DNA of 55,603 bases from a virus, in IMG/VR virus record IMGVR_UViG_3300044713_000025, positions 1 to 55,603 of that record, one strand, 5' to 3'. The position numbers and the translations under genes were made by a program. The notes below the pieces were generated by a model, which did not search any database, was not told where the DNA came from, and saw only the letters and a list, made by a program, of their open reading frames with translations. Each line of letters starts with the position of its first letter. Positions within the stretch are counted from its first letter, which is position 1. Positions 1 through 8,271 of this stretch are shown here, piece by piece.

Positions 1-78
1 CTGGGCAATCGCCAGCCCAAGGCAAAGAAAGCTGGCGAGTATGGCCAGCGCAAACGAACGGAATGTGAGTCGCTTCAC
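1..78 (-). CDS. Holin-like protein, 5' part (rest at window end)
   Basis: These are the first 26 codons of the holin-like gene that is complete at 55219-55554. The GTG start (76-78) overlaps the TGA stop of the Acb2-like gene (75-77) as GTGA, so on the circular molecule the two genes are translationally coupled. This fragment encodes the basic and hydrophobic signal-peptide-like N-terminus ending in AIAQ. Confidence 0.85.
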   Translation of the reverse strand, partial: MKRLTFRSFALAILASFLCLGLAIAQ

Positions 79-127
79 GTGGTTTCCCCTTGTTGGATTT
101 GGTCGAGTTCGGCGCCAAGGCGAACGA
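1..127. repeat. Terminal direct repeat, copy 1 (circular overlap)
   Basis: This segment is identical, base for base, to 55477-55603. A gene runs across it (the holin-like gene whose full copy is at 55219-55554) and is cut here, which shows that the window is a circular molecule with an overlap rather than a genome with true ends. An overlap of exactly 127 bases is a common k-mer size in short-read assemblers, so the repeat is more likely an assembly signature than a biological terminal redundancy. The non-redundant genome is about 55,476 bp. Confidence 0.93.
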
Positions 128-446
128 CAGTGCCATCCGGCAGGATTTGGACCTTAGAATCTGGTTCGGCCAGAATGCGCTCCAACTCCTCCACTGACGG
201 CCTATCGTCGCCGGGCAGTTTGATACGCGCTGGCTGGAACACCGCCCGGTTGAGGGCCATGAAGCCCTTTTCCAGATCGGTGCGGGCTATCGCCAGCCAA
301 CGTGGATCGCCAGCACCGCTGCTCTGTAGTTCGTCGATCACGCGAAGAATGCGCTCTTCGAGAACCTTGTGGACGTTCACCCTATCGACGCGCTCGGTCG
401 ACTGTGGCTGATAGCCTGCGACCGGCAACGACTCGTGCATGCTCAT
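75..446 (-). CDS. Acb2/Tad1 hairpin-domain protein (candidate anti-CBASS)
   Basis: A 123-residue, largely helical protein. Residues about 20-72 form a helix-turn-helix hairpin with the signature RWLAIARTDLEKGFM followed by ALNRAVFQP (residues 49-72). This resembles the helical-hairpin domain of phage Acb2 proteins, which sequester cyclic dinucleotides made by CBASS immunity. The tail after residue 75 is Pro/acidic and looks flexible. The ATG overlaps the stop of the lysozyme-like gene (ATGA), and its own stop overlaps the holin-like start (GTGA), so it sits inside the lysis operon. Family assignment is from motif memory. Signal binding is inferred, not shown. Confidence 0.7.
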   Translation of the reverse strand: MSMHESLPVAGYQPQSTERVDRVNVHKVLEERILRVIDELQSSGAGDPRWLAIARTDLEKGFMALNRAVFQPARIKLPGDDRPSVEELERILAEPDSKVQILPDGTVVRLGAELDQIQQGETT

Positions 447-1063
447 CCCTCGGTCCCCGGTATCGGCTTGCCGTTCAGCACATCGGCGTTCAGGTCGTCC
501 GCCGTTTCAGCAGCGGGAGGCGGATCGGCTGCGGCCATCGTGGCGTCGGACGGCATCAGCGAGGCATCACGGAACAGCGCCATAGCCTGCCCATACATGC
601 TGACAAACGACTGCATAGCCGATTCTGGCATCTGCGCCGATGGATCGCCTGTAACCCACGTCCGATAGTACTTGAGCGCGAGGTTTGTATCGTCCAGCAC
701 GGTTGGACCGACATACAGCCCACGGCTCGTCACCTCCTCCGCAAGCATGTCGATGCTCGTTTGCCAGCGGTCGAAGGCGAGGAAGATACGCGTGCGGCCA
801 GTGCCGTTCTCCGGCTCCGTGACCGTCCCAGCAATCAGCGGGGTCCATTTGTCAGGCCAGCGTGCGCCATCGGCTTGGGCACCTATGTAGTTTTGACAGA
901 TGCCATGCGCGCCGTTGCCGCTCTCCGTGCGGAATATGCAGTAGCAGGAACGCTTTACCTCAGTTGGCGCGCTCACAGCCCGCAAATAGGCGATTACGTC
1001 TGTCATAGCGACAGTCGTTGCTTCGTAGGGAAGCTCTGGTAACTCAGGATAGGCATTAGCCAC
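443..1063 (-). CDS. Lysozyme-like/transglycosylase-fold protein, endolysin candidate
   Basis: 206 residues from a GTG at 1063, chosen because a strong GGAGG lies 7 bases before it. Residues 44-66 carry FRTESGNGAHGICQNYIGAQ, where Glu47-Ser48 occupies the position of the catalytic Glu in lytic transglycosylases. A later segment (FLAFDRWQTSIDMLAEEV, RGLY) resembles the C-terminal helix region of lysozyme-like folds. No signal peptide is visible. The C-terminal 60 residues are Ala/Pro/Asp-rich. It is followed by the Acb2-like and holin-like genes, so an endolysin role fits, but a virion peptidoglycan hydrolase is also possible. No close family was recognised with certainty. Confidence 0.6.
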   Translation of the reverse strand: MANAYPELPELPYEATTVAMTDVIAYLRAVSAPTEVKRSCYCIFRTESGNGAHGICQNYIGAQADGARWPDKWTPLIAGTVTEPENGTGRTRIFLAFDRWQTSIDMLAEEVTSRGLYVGPTVLDDTNLALKYYRTWVTGDPSAQMPESAMQSFVSMYGQAMALFRDASLMPSDATMAAADPPPAAETADDLNADVLNGKPIPGTEG

Positions 1064-1238
1064 TGGCTTTCCTCCCCCTCCCATTCGCTGAGACAAGGCG
1101 TTGCGCTTCAGTCAATGCTAACTGCCGCAACCATGCGCCCGGCTTCTGGAACGCCATTTGGGCCACCTTTTCAATCAGGGCCTTTTCATCCGGCGTCACG
1201 CGGGCGAAAACCTGAGCCGTTCGTTTCTCAGCTTCCAT
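1056..1238 (-). CDS. Small ribbon-helix-helix protein (RHH-1)
   Basis: A 60-residue protein with the beta strand AQVFARVTPDE followed by two helices (KALIEKVAQMAF and PGAWLRQLALTEAQRL), the ribbon-helix-helix layout of Arc/MobC-type DNA-binding proteins. There is no Shine-Dalgarno before the ATG. A predicted -10 (TATTAT) ends only 6 bases upstream of it, so the mRNA may be leaderless. Its last 8 bases overlap the GTG of the lysozyme-like gene. It probably regulates the divergent promoter region 1245-1316. Confidence 0.6.
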   Translation of the reverse strand: MEAEKRTAQVFARVTPDEKALIEKVAQMAFQKPGAWLRQLALTEAQRLVSANGRGRKASG

Positions 1239-1244
1239 GGCCTG

Positions 1245-1273
1245 ATAATAAGCGATTGACAGACTTTCGGCAA
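1245..1273 (-). promoter_or_regulatory. Predicted sigma70 promoter for RHH-1 (leaderless geometry)
   Basis: On the minus strand: TTGCCG, 17-base spacer, TATTAT (5/6 to consensus), then 6 bases and the ATG at 1238. Transcription would begin at or next to the start codon. It overlaps the opposing promoter at 1256-1284. Confidence 0.45.
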
Positions 1274-1284
1274 GGGAATAAAAC
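1256..1284 (+). promoter_or_regulatory. Predicted sigma70 promoter for 1317 gene
   Basis: TTGACA (perfect -35), 17-base spacer, TAAAAC. The nonamer TTGACAGAC occurs here and again 37 bases downstream (1293), a direct repeat that could be a binding site for the adjacent small regulator. The gene start at 1317 follows an AAAGGAG ribosome binding site. Confidence 0.5.
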
Positions 1285-1316
1285 CATAGCGTTTGACAGA
1301 CAAAGGAGTGACCACT

Positions 1317-1577
1317 ATGCCCCGTAAGCCAGCGGCAGTAGCCGCAAAGCCCAAGCGCGCCCGCACCAGCGAAGGGTTGCGCGACATCCTGTTTGACGAA
1401 ATCGAGGAGTTGCGGACCGGCAACGGCGACCCTACGAAGTCCTTGGCAGTGGCGCATCTGGCACGTCAGATCGTGAACACGGCCAAGGTGGAGATCGAGT
1501 TTCAGCGTCATCTCCAGAACTCGAAGGCCGAAGGCGGCGCGGGAGAGCTTGGCAGCCTGCGGTTGGGTCAAGGGTGA
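1317..1577 (+). CDS. Small conserved phage protein, possible regulator
   Basis: 86 residues, starting at ATG 1317 behind AAAGGAG. The N-terminus is Lys/Arg/Ala-rich; the middle (LRDILFDEIEELRTGNGDP, then SLAVAHLARQIVNTAKVEIE) is helical and matches a type of small phage protein I have seen in other genomes without known function. Its stop overlaps the GTG of the zinc-ribbon gene (GTGA), so both are one plus-strand unit running against the surrounding minus-strand genes. Confidence 0.65.
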   Translation: MPRKPAAVAAKPKRARTSEGLRDILFDEIEELRTGNGDPTKSLAVAHLARQIVNTAKVEIEFQRHLQNSKAEGGAGELGSLRLGQG

Positions 1578-2212
1578 TCTGTTGTGTGTGCGGATCGGAA
1601 TGCTCCGGCCTTCCGGTTCGCCACACACGCCATCTGATCCAGGGTAAATTTGCCTCACGGATGGTTGGTTATCTCGCGGATCCTGCGATCCCCCGTACGT
1701 CCACCGGATTGATGGAACTATGCGGGGGATGCCAGCGCGAAATGTTCTTTCGTGGTGGCTTCATTGCCATGCTTGCTTGGCGGCTAAAGAAACTGGCGAA
1801 ATATGCGCCATCCCGAGAGAAGCCAGCGTCAACCATTTTAGATCGTCCAGAATACTCGGTCGCAGATGTTGAGGCCGCTTTAATCATGGGCGATGTGATG
1901 GCTCGGCGGCGCCTGATGGATGAACGGTGGCCAGAGGGCATTCCCATTTGCCCAAAATGTGGCAGCAGACAGCTATACGAAATAGGCCGAGGACCAACGT
2001 GGCGCTGCAAAACCTGCAAATACGATTTCTCGATCCTTAGCCAGACCAATCTAGCGCATCCCAAACAGAGGCTACAGGTGTACCTTGCCGCCATCTACGC
2101 TTGGGCTGACGGTCGCCACCTAATGAGCGCCTATGAGTTCTCCCAATTAGCCAAATTGCAACTACCGACAGGCTGGAAGCTAAAGCAACGGATTGAGAGT
2201 GGATGGAAATGA
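1574..2212 (+). CDS. Protein with IS1595-type transposase zinc ribbon, no nuclease domain
   Basis: 212 residues from GTG 1574. An N-terminal CVCGSECSGL and CGGC suggest a first zinc site. Residues about 133-200 hold CPKCGSRQLYEI, WRCKTCKYDFSILSQTNLAH and a helical segment, closely resembling the zinc-ribbon plus DNA-binding part of IS1595/ISXO2-type transposases. The protein ends right after that module: there is no DDE/DDN catalytic region. This looks like a transposase DNA-binding domain reused by the phage as a regulator. It could alternatively be a truncated transposon remnant, but the intact frame and GTGA coupling argue against that. Confidence 0.6.
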   Translation: MICCVCGSECSGLPVRHTRHLIQGKFASRMVGYLADPAIPRTSTGLMELCGGCQREMFFRGGFIAMLAWRLKKLAKYAPSREKPASTILDRPEYSVADVEAALIMGDVMARRRLMDERWPEGIPICPKCGSRQLYEIGRGPTWRCKTCKYDFSILSQTNLAHPKQRLQVYLAAIYAWADGRHLMSAYEFSQLAKLQLPTGWKLKQRIESGWK

Positions 2213-2217
2213 GCCAG

Positions 2218-2412
2218 TCATGCCCCATTCCTTTCCAGCTTTGCGCGAAGGCGTTCAACCCTGCGTTCGGCCTCGACCAAGCCCGCCAAAAGCAGCCTGC
2301 GAAACAAGGCGCCCTGTTCCTCATCCGGTAAGGCTATCGCTCTCATGCGCGCCCCGGTCCCCTTGGGCAAACGCATGGAAACGGTCTCAGGAAACCGAAG
2401 GGGCTTTGGCAT
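2218..2412 (-). CDS. Small ribbon-helix-helix-like protein (RHH-2)
   Basis: 64 residues. The strand ETVSMRLPKG is followed by two helices, the second Arg/Glu-rich (VEAERRVERLRAKLER). This fits an RHH-type DNA-binding protein, though less clearly than the other three in this genome. No Shine-Dalgarno precedes the ATG. A -10-like TAAACT lies 6 bases upstream and is embedded in a 13-bp palindrome, suggesting autoregulation from a leaderless transcript. The gene converges on the plus-strand zinc-ribbon gene with 5 bases between stops. Confidence 0.5.
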   Translation of the reverse strand: MPKPLRFPETVSMRLPKGTGARMRAIALPDEEQGALFRRLLLAGLVEAERRVERLRAKLERNGA

Positions 2413-2418
2413 GGCAGA

Positions 2419-2447
2419 AGTTTACCGTAAACGGACGCCAGCCGCAA
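2419..2447 (-). promoter_or_regulatory. Predicted promoter with overlapping palindromic operator
   Basis: Minus strand: TTGCGG, 17-base spacer, TAAACT, 6 bases, ATG of RHH-2. The perfect palindrome GTTTAC-C-GTAAAC (2420-2432) covers the -10, placing a candidate repressor site where it would block RNA polymerase. Confidence 0.4.
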
Positions 2448-2462
2448 GGAATGTCTAGCGGA

Positions 2463-2576
2463 TCACGTCCACCAGATGATCCCGCCGACAAGCCCCACCA
2501 CGACTGCGGCAACGTAGGCCACGCGCCGTAGGGTGTGCTCGTGGTGGTCAACCCAACTGAGAAACCTGATCCTCAC
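2463..2576 (-). CDS. 37-residue single-span membrane peptide
   Basis: It starts at GTG 2576, overlapping the stop of the upstream 85-residue gene as GTGA. The peptide has a basic/His N-terminal half (DHHEHTLRR) and one hydrophobic segment (VAYVAAVVVGLVGGIIWW) reaching the C-terminus. Size, topology and coupling to another small membrane protein suggest a holin-type or lysis accessory pair, which is inference only. Longer in-frame readings begin inside the upstream gene without a ribosome binding site. Confidence 0.5.
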   Translation of the reverse strand: MRIRFLSWVDHHEHTLRRVAYVAAVVVGLVGGIIWWT

Positions 2577-2830
2577 TTGCCCAATCTTTGTGTGATGAAT
2601 TGCAGCAGCGAGTCGGTCGCATGCGTGGCTAACGCTGTCAGGAAGGCCAGCCCAATGGCGGCGAGGGCGATCTTTTTCAGCTTCCAGCATCCAGCCGCCG
2701 CCCTGTGACGTGCCTCAGCCAAAAGCCGGTCGAATAGTTCGCCATCAGAATTGACGCTATTTTCACGTTCCCGTGTGGTTCGCGCTTCATCATCAGGTCC
2801 CTCTCCGCGATTCCCACGGTTTATAGACAT
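2573..2830 (-). CDS. 85-residue single-span membrane protein, holin/accessory candidate
   Basis: A charged N-terminal half (about 50 residues, Arg/Glu-rich) is followed by LKKIALAAIGLAFLTALA, one predicted transmembrane helix, and a short C-terminal tail. The stop overlaps the next gene's GTG. The two overlapping membrane peptides lie between the ejection-protein operon and the lysozyme-like gene, where lysis functions are expected. No named family recognised. Confidence 0.55.
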   Translation of the reverse strand: MSINRGNRGEGPDDEARTTRERENSVNSDGELFDRLLAEARHRAAAGCWKLKKIALAAIGLAFLTALATHATDSLLQFITQRLGK

Positions 2831-2972
2831 CCCGTGGGGCCGCCTCTGTGACTAGCATCACATGGTGCTTCGGCGCAGTCGGTTATCATACCTCTCACTC
2901 ACCTGTGCATCTTACGGGTGGGCCTAGCCTTCGGGTCGGGGGTGATGGGCCGTCGCGATGACACGCGGCGGT

Positions 2973-5900
2973 TCATTGCTGAGTCTGCTTGCCACTTTGG
3001 CCAATCTCCGCCGCCATTACGCCCTGGAGTGCAGTTCCAATTCTGCGTTGAAGGACAGTCGTAAGATTGCCAGTTTTCACGCGTTCTAGCAACAATTTTG
3101 CTACCTCTGGATGTAACATTGCCTCCCTGACAAGGGCGTTCGTCGTATTTATGCCCGCTTGGCGCAAAGCGTGGACGGCAACACCGATGGCCGGGAGAGC
3201 CACGGCGCCAACAAGCCCATGCTCGCCAGCCATTTCACCCAACCGTTCGCCCAGCAGCGTCATGAGGCTGATAGCGCCCATGCCTGCCGCGTGCTTCCCA
3301 GCGCCCGCTAGACCCTCTTTCTCGGTCGCCAGCCGATTGGCCTGCGTATCGCTGCCAGCCGTGGCTGTGGCCCTCTGGGACTGCCTGCGGAGGTCTGCCG
3401 CTACCGCCTCAAGGTTCTGCATCCCCTGGCCACCGAACAAAGCCCGCAATGGCCCGCGATTGCCCCGAATCCAGGTCTGGAACTGAGCCGCCTTCAGGAA
3501 ATTCTCCTCGCCCGCTCCAGACGGCGCAGACGACGAAAAGCGCTCCATGATATGATCCACGACAGCGCGGCGCAGCCCTGCCTCAGCATCGGGCGTTCCC
3601 CTCACTTGCTGGACTAGCTTGGTGAACGTCTCGGTTGGGTTGCCACTGGCAAACGCACGCCGCACTGCAACAAGCGGATCATCATGCAGGAAGTTCTTGG
3701 CGACGCCGTTCTCATATTCGCGGATGGCTTGCGCGTGGAGGCCAGTCACTTCGTCCAACGTGGCTTGGGCCTTTGCGGCGGTATTAAGCTGATCCCCAAG
3801 GTCGGGGAACATGGCGATTGTCCGCGCTCGCTGATGTTGCCATGAATGGAAGCGATCTAGGCGCAGCGTGCCGTCCTGTTGGACAATCCCCCTCTCCCGC
3901 AGATCATTAACCAACGCATCGCGCATGTTCGCAACCGCCTGTGTCTCGCCGCCCACGGCTTTGATGTACTGCTGAACTCGCACAGGCTCTACAGCGGTTC
4001 CCGACAGGATTTGACGTGGTACGTCGGCTTCTTGGACAGCATATTGCTCGCCATATTTGCCGCCCTGTAGGACACGTCCGATAGCGCCAGTGCCGAATGT
4101 CTGCTTGCGCTGTAGTGTAGCCTCCCGCGCCGCAGCATAGGCAGCAGCGGCTTCCGGGGAGAAATTCGGCTCTAATCCTTGAGCTGTTTGCGGAGCCGCC
4201 ATTGCGCTATTGCCCGCAGCACTCCCAAGTCCTCCAGCCTCCACGCCTCCTGCTCCGCCTTCGCCAGAAACAGCAGCCGTTCGTCCTTCGGTACCGGTTG
4301 CAACGCCTTCTCCACCTCCAGCACCAATACCTGACTGACCATGACCCAACTCCTGAATACGAGCCGCCACACCGCTATCCGATTGCGCTGCCTGATCTGC
4401 CGCTTCAGCAATCGCATCATCCAAGGCGCTCTTGACTATTCCCAGGCGGCGCAATGACTGTTCGTTACCGGGAGTCGCCCGAAGCGCTCGTTCAGCAAAC
4501 CCGATATTCGACCGCAATCGCTGCGCATCTCTGAACGGCACAACGTCTGGCAGGTTGGCAGCACCATTCAGGATTTGCGTCTCCTGACTGCTGGCCACAT
4601 CGCCCAATCCCGGCTGCATTTCCTTCAGCAACCCGCGCGCCGTTTGCTGCACTGCACCAAGCGGAAGCGCCAGCTTTCCTTCCCGGTCCACCGCCTGCCA
4701 GAGCGCGGACTCCTGTCCTCGCGCCGTGGCGTTGGCGTTGGTCAGGGCGCCCCGTATATCAGCACCATAGCCTTGCGGGGAACCTGCGCCGCCAAGCCCC
4801 TCAGTGGCCCTCTGGGCGCCCGCACGAGCCGCCGAGATCGTCTGCTGGCCTGCCGCGTCGATTGCCGCTAGTTGCTGCCGGAACAAGTCTCCTACGGCTC
4901 CTGGCTGGCCTGTAGGTTGGATTCCCTGAATTGCCTGAACCCGCGCCGTATTCTGTTCGGCTGCCCTTTGCAGAAACGGGTCTGGTGTTGCGACCCGGTG
5001 TGCTTTCTCCAGCCCGACCGCGCCCGGTGTAGGAGCGACTTGGGCGGTTGTTGGCTCGGAACCCGGCACGAGCGTTCCCGCTGGAGCGCCCCAGATTGCC
5101 GCTGGCGTATTCGAGGCTTGATCCAGCATCTGCTGGCCTTCTGGACCTAATGCGCCGCCAACCCTCTGTCCTGCTGCCCGTATCTGCGCTGGCGTGGCCC
5201 GAACACCTGAAAGGACTTCCCGAGTGCCCAATCCTAGGTTACCAGCAGTGTTGCCTATGAGCCTACGGCCCGCTCCGACTGCCTCTTGGATGCCCGCGCC
5301 TCCCACACCGCCAGCAAGTGCTCCCAGCGTTCCAGCAGCAGGCTTTAGGGCGTCCGGTGCCACGTCCTCTGCCGCCTGACTGCCAATAGCCGCTACCGTC
5401 GTCGGAAGGATTTGCTTCGCTACGCCCGCGATTGCCGGACCTTCCCCGAGTCCGCCCGCTGCAATGCCAGGAAGGAACTCCCCGATGCGCTCCACGTACC
5501 GACCGGCGGTGTCCTTGGCTGGCGGTACGGATGGTGCAGGCAATCCGGCAACCTGCGTTTGGGGTTGGCCGATAGTCTGCTGGATCAGGTTGCCCTCGGC
5601 ATTCAGCAGTGTCAGCGGCGCATTCGCCATGCCGACAATGCCACGCTTTACGCCACCCCAAAGCTGTCCAGCGAGGTCTGCCCAAGTCGAAGCATCAGAC
5701 GGGTGCGCTGCTTGCATTCCAGCCGTAGGAGGAACTGGCGCCAACGAGTCAAGAACAGAGGTATCGCCGCTCCCAGGCTTAGTTGCAGGAGGCGCTTTTC
5801 CCCCCATGAAGCTGCGATAATCTTCGTCCGATAGGTTAGTCATGGCACCAGAGCCATCAGGCGCCGGATGTGGCGCTACCATCGGATAAGATGGGGGCGC

Positions 5901-5975
5901 AGTGCCGGCCGAGACCATTCCTGGCGTTGGTCCGACAGGCGTCAGAGAATCGAGGATCGAAGTGCTGCCGTTCAT
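2973..5975 (-). CDS. Large internal virion (ejection) protein
   Basis: 1000 residues, very Ala/Gly/Gln-rich, mostly predicted helical after a Pro-rich N-terminal 100 residues that contains a repeated STSILDSLTPV / TSVLDSLAPV motif (residues about 4-14 and 72-81). Helical coiled regions (RDAQRLRSNIGFAERALRA and similar) and an Ala/Gly-rich amphipathic centre are typical of podoviral proteins that leave the capsid with the DNA to form a channel across the envelope. The ATG overlaps the stop of the transglycosylase gene (ATGA). It lies last in the structural operon, the usual place for the largest ejection protein. Confidence 0.65.
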   Translation of the reverse strand: MNGSTSILDSLTPVGPTPGMVSAGTAPPSYPMVAPHPAPDGSGAMTNLSDEDYRSFMGGKAPPATKPGSGDTSVLDSLAPVPPTAGMQAAHPSDASTWADLAGQLWGGVKRGIVGMANAPLTLLNAEGNLIQQTIGQPQTQVAGLPAPSVPPAKDTAGRYVERIGEFLPGIAAGGLGEGPAIAGVAKQILPTTVAAIGSQAAEDVAPDALKPAAGTLGALAGGVGGAGIQEAVGAGRRLIGNTAGNLGLGTREVLSGVRATPAQIRAAGQRVGGALGPEGQQMLDQASNTPAAIWGAPAGTLVPGSEPTTAQVAPTPGAVGLEKAHRVATPDPFLQRAAEQNTARVQAIQGIQPTGQPGAVGDLFRQQLAAIDAAGQQTISAARAGAQRATEGLGGAGSPQGYGADIRGALTNANATARGQESALWQAVDREGKLALPLGAVQQTARGLLKEMQPGLGDVASSQETQILNGAANLPDVVPFRDAQRLRSNIGFAERALRATPGNEQSLRRLGIVKSALDDAIAEAADQAAQSDSGVAARIQELGHGQSGIGAGGGEGVATGTEGRTAAVSGEGGAGGVEAGGLGSAAGNSAMAAPQTAQGLEPNFSPEAAAAYAAAREATLQRKQTFGTGAIGRVLQGGKYGEQYAVQEADVPRQILSGTAVEPVRVQQYIKAVGGETQAVANMRDALVNDLRERGIVQQDGTLRLDRFHSWQHQRARTIAMFPDLGDQLNTAAKAQATLDEVTGLHAQAIREYENGVAKNFLHDDPLVAVRRAFASGNPTETFTKLVQQVRGTPDAEAGLRRAVVDHIMERFSSSAPSGAGEENFLKAAQFQTWIRGNRGPLRALFGGQGMQNLEAVAADLRRQSQRATATAGSDTQANRLATEKEGLAGAGKHAAGMGAISLMTLLGERLGEMAGEHGLVGAVALPAIGVAVHALRQAGINTTNALVREAMLHPEVAKLLLERVKTGNLTTVLQRRIGTALQGVMAAEIGQSGKQTQQ

Positions 5976-8080
5976 TGTGACGGCTGCGCGTTCTTCAGAT
6001 ACTCAGGAATTGGAGGAGCGCCCTGCCGTTCAGGCACTTGGACGATCTTCCCTTTGTATTGCACAAAAGTCCCTGGCAGATAACGGCCTAGTTCCTTGTC
6101 TGAACTGATCGAATACGGCGTAACCGTGCTTATGGCGCGACGGGCATACATCTGCGCCGGATTAGCGCGGTAGAAATCCACCTCCGCTTTCGTCAGGTCG
6201 CCACCCGAATTGTACAAATCCTGCTTGAAGTTATGCAGATCAATCGCCTGTTGGGCGGACTCCTGAATGCCGGCCGAGACGACATGAAACCCAATAGGCG
6301 AGTTCGTCGCAGATGGCACCGCAGAAGTCGCATTCATGATCGTTTGCGCGGCCTGTCTCGCATGTCCTTCGTAGTGGCTGGACAACTCAAAGCCAGCGGT
6401 TGTGGTGGCTTTCTTCAGTTCCTCCCATGCACCAACTGCATTCGGATCAAAAGCAGTTGGAAGGCCAGCGGTTCGCAGAATATCATTGACATTATTCGCG
6501 AACGCGATACGCGCTGGGCTTGTCGGACCAGTACCGAGAACGCCGCCAACCTTGTTCAAGGTATCGGCAGCATGGTTCATCTGCTCCAGCCATGACTGGG
6601 TATTCTGGGCCGATATGTAGGCGTCCGTGTCCTTGCCTGCGAAATCCGTATAAGCCTTGTCGCGTGCCTCTTGGACCTGTTTGGGTATCTGGGCAACGAC
6701 GGGCTGCCCACCGGAACCAATAACCGGCGTTGACGTTCCTGGCGTTCCTTCTGGCGCTCCCGGTAACGGCGGAGTCACATGCTGGTAGGTGAAGCTCCCA
6801 TCGGGATTCTGCACCTTCTCCAATTGGGGGTTTTTCACCCATTCTGGACCATTCGGACCGTTGACACGGGCCATGCCACCAGAACGAAGATCAATGTTAG
6901 CCTGTGCGGCCTTTGCAGCCTCAGTCGGACCAGCCAATCCCATCGCGCGGTATTGCTGTGCTGCTTGTCGCAAAGCAGCCGGATCACCAGCGATGGGCAG
7001 CCCGAGAGACCGCGCTAATTCAACCTGATTGGCACGTTGCTCCAGCATCTGCGCCTTCGCCATAGCCTGTTGGCCGGTTAACTGCGGTGCTGCGCCTCCT
7101 GTTTGTGGAGCACCAGAGGGAACCGGAATCGGGCCATTGCCAGCCTGCGCAATTTGGAAGGTTCCTGGTGTCGGAACGCTAGAATAGCGCGATTTCAGCA
7201 TCCCCGCTGTCTGTACAGCGAGGTTAGGATTGGCGTGGACGTACTGCTGTGCCACTTGCGGCCCTAGAGCAGCAGATATGACGCTGGCAGCACTTGCATC
7301 ATCAGCCGCCTTCATTACCGCAGCGGCGGCCTGTGGCCCGAGATAATGAGACAACGCGAGCGCCTGTCCGTTCGGCTGTACTCCCGCACCAGAGAGAACT
7401 GGGGCATTCTTGGAGGCAAGCCAGTCAGTCGCCGCCGCTCCTAATGTCGGACCTAGCTTGGGATCGGATCGTGCGGCCATGACTTGATCCGGAGTCATGC
7501 CTTGGAAATAAGTGGGGTTTTCCTTGGCGAACTGCTGCCATGTGCCATCAGTGAACTGCCCATAGCCATTGGCCGACGAAAGCGGGTTTTGTCCCGTTCC
7601 CTCTGATTTCAGGATTGATTGCGCGTAGTTAGACGGCACCGCGCTAGGCAGTGTGGCAGAGGAACTTGTACCACTAGACTCATCCGTCTGATTTGATGCT
7701 CCTCCCCCCAGCAACTGCTGCATGAGTTCAGGGTTCTGGTAGATATTCAGTAGCATCCGGTTTTTGGCGATTGTCAGCGGCAATCCAGAAGCGGCCCCGA
7801 CGTTCTGTAGCTGCTGGCCTTGCGTGGCGGCAGCCTGCGATGCGAGAACAGAACGAGACAAAGCATTCTGACGCCCCTGCTGCATCGTATCGCCAATCGC
7901 CGCACCCAGAGGACCAGCCAATCCGGGACCATTCGCCAAGAACCCTTGGGACGTGCGTGCATTTGCCGCTGCCGCAAGATTGCCGCCAAATGACGCAAGA
8001 TCGCGCCATGTCCCGACCGGCACACCAAGAAAACCCGGCGCAGTGGGATCGGATTGGCTAAAATCGAATGGGTCGGCCAT
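5972..8080 (-). CDS. Virion-associated lytic transglycosylase, ejection protein
   Basis: 702 residues from ATG 8080, which shares a base with the upstream stop (TAATG). Residues about 150-265 form a transglycosylase-like domain: ILKSEGTGQNPLSS with the likely catalytic Glu160, then NGYGQFTDGTW, then LALSHYLGPQAAAAV. The rest is Ala/Gln/Pro-rich. Such enzymes are carried in the virion and locally open peptidoglycan during DNA entry, as in T7 gp16. Neighbours on both sides are other predicted ejection proteins. Confidence 0.75.
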   Translation of the reverse strand: MADPFDFSQSDPTAPGFLGVPVGTWRDLASFGGNLAAAANARTSQGFLANGPGLAGPLGAAIGDTMQQGRQNALSRSVLASQAAATQGQQLQNVGAASGLPLTIAKNRMLLNIYQNPELMQQLLGGGASNQTDESSGTSSSATLPSAVPSNYAQSILKSEGTGQNPLSSANGYGQFTDGTWQQFAKENPTYFQGMTPDQVMAARSDPKLGPTLGAAATDWLASKNAPVLSGAGVQPNGQALALSHYLGPQAAAAVMKAADDASAASVISAALGPQVAQQYVHANPNLAVQTAGMLKSRYSSVPTPGTFQIAQAGNGPIPVPSGAPQTGGAAPQLTGQQAMAKAQMLEQRANQVELARSLGLPIAGDPAALRQAAQQYRAMGLAGPTEAAKAAQANIDLRSGGMARVNGPNGPEWVKNPQLEKVQNPDGSFTYQHVTPPLPGAPEGTPGTSTPVIGSGGQPVVAQIPKQVQEARDKAYTDFAGKDTDAYISAQNTQSWLEQMNHAADTLNKVGGVLGTGPTSPARIAFANNVNDILRTAGLPTAFDPNAVGAWEELKKATTTAGFELSSHYEGHARQAAQTIMNATSAVPSATNSPIGFHVVSAGIQESAQQAIDLHNFKQDLYNSGGDLTKAEVDFYRANPAQMYARRAISTVTPYSISSDKELGRYLPGTFVQYKGKIVQVPERQGAPPIPEYLKNAQPSQ

Positions 8081-8271
8081 TAGAGGCCATCCATCCCGGC
8101 TGTCCAGGGATGAGTTATAGGAACCCATGGTTGGACGACATTAGCGCGCCGACAGGACATCAGGATAAAAGCCCGATATCGCCCTCTAAGTTCCTCGATC
8201 GTCGGCAAATTCTTATCGCCTCCATAGTCAGGAAACCTAGTGCCAGCGATCTCTGGTGGTTCAATCATCAA
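8080..8271 (-). CDS. Small uncharacterised virion-operon protein
   Basis: 63 residues, coupled at both ends: ATGA overlap with the Gln-rich gene upstream and TAATG with the transglycosylase downstream. It has a central RGRYRAFILMSCRRANVVQPW segment and no recognisable domain. The tight coupling supports that it is expressed. Confidence 0.6.
   Translation of the reverse strand: MMIEPPEIAGTRFPDYGGDKNLPTIEELRGRYRAFILMSCRRANVVQPWVPITHPWTAGMDGL

Noticed and set aside
2896-2976. 26-codon basic minus-strand frame with ATGA overlap to the large ejection gene
   Set aside because: Composition is random-like and it covers part of a small intergenic gap; overlap alone is weak evidence for so short a frame.
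4575-5260. Several plus-strand open frames opposite the large ejection gene
   Set aside because: They follow from the high GC and Ala/Gly-rich code of the gene on the other strand; no ribosome binding sites or motifs.
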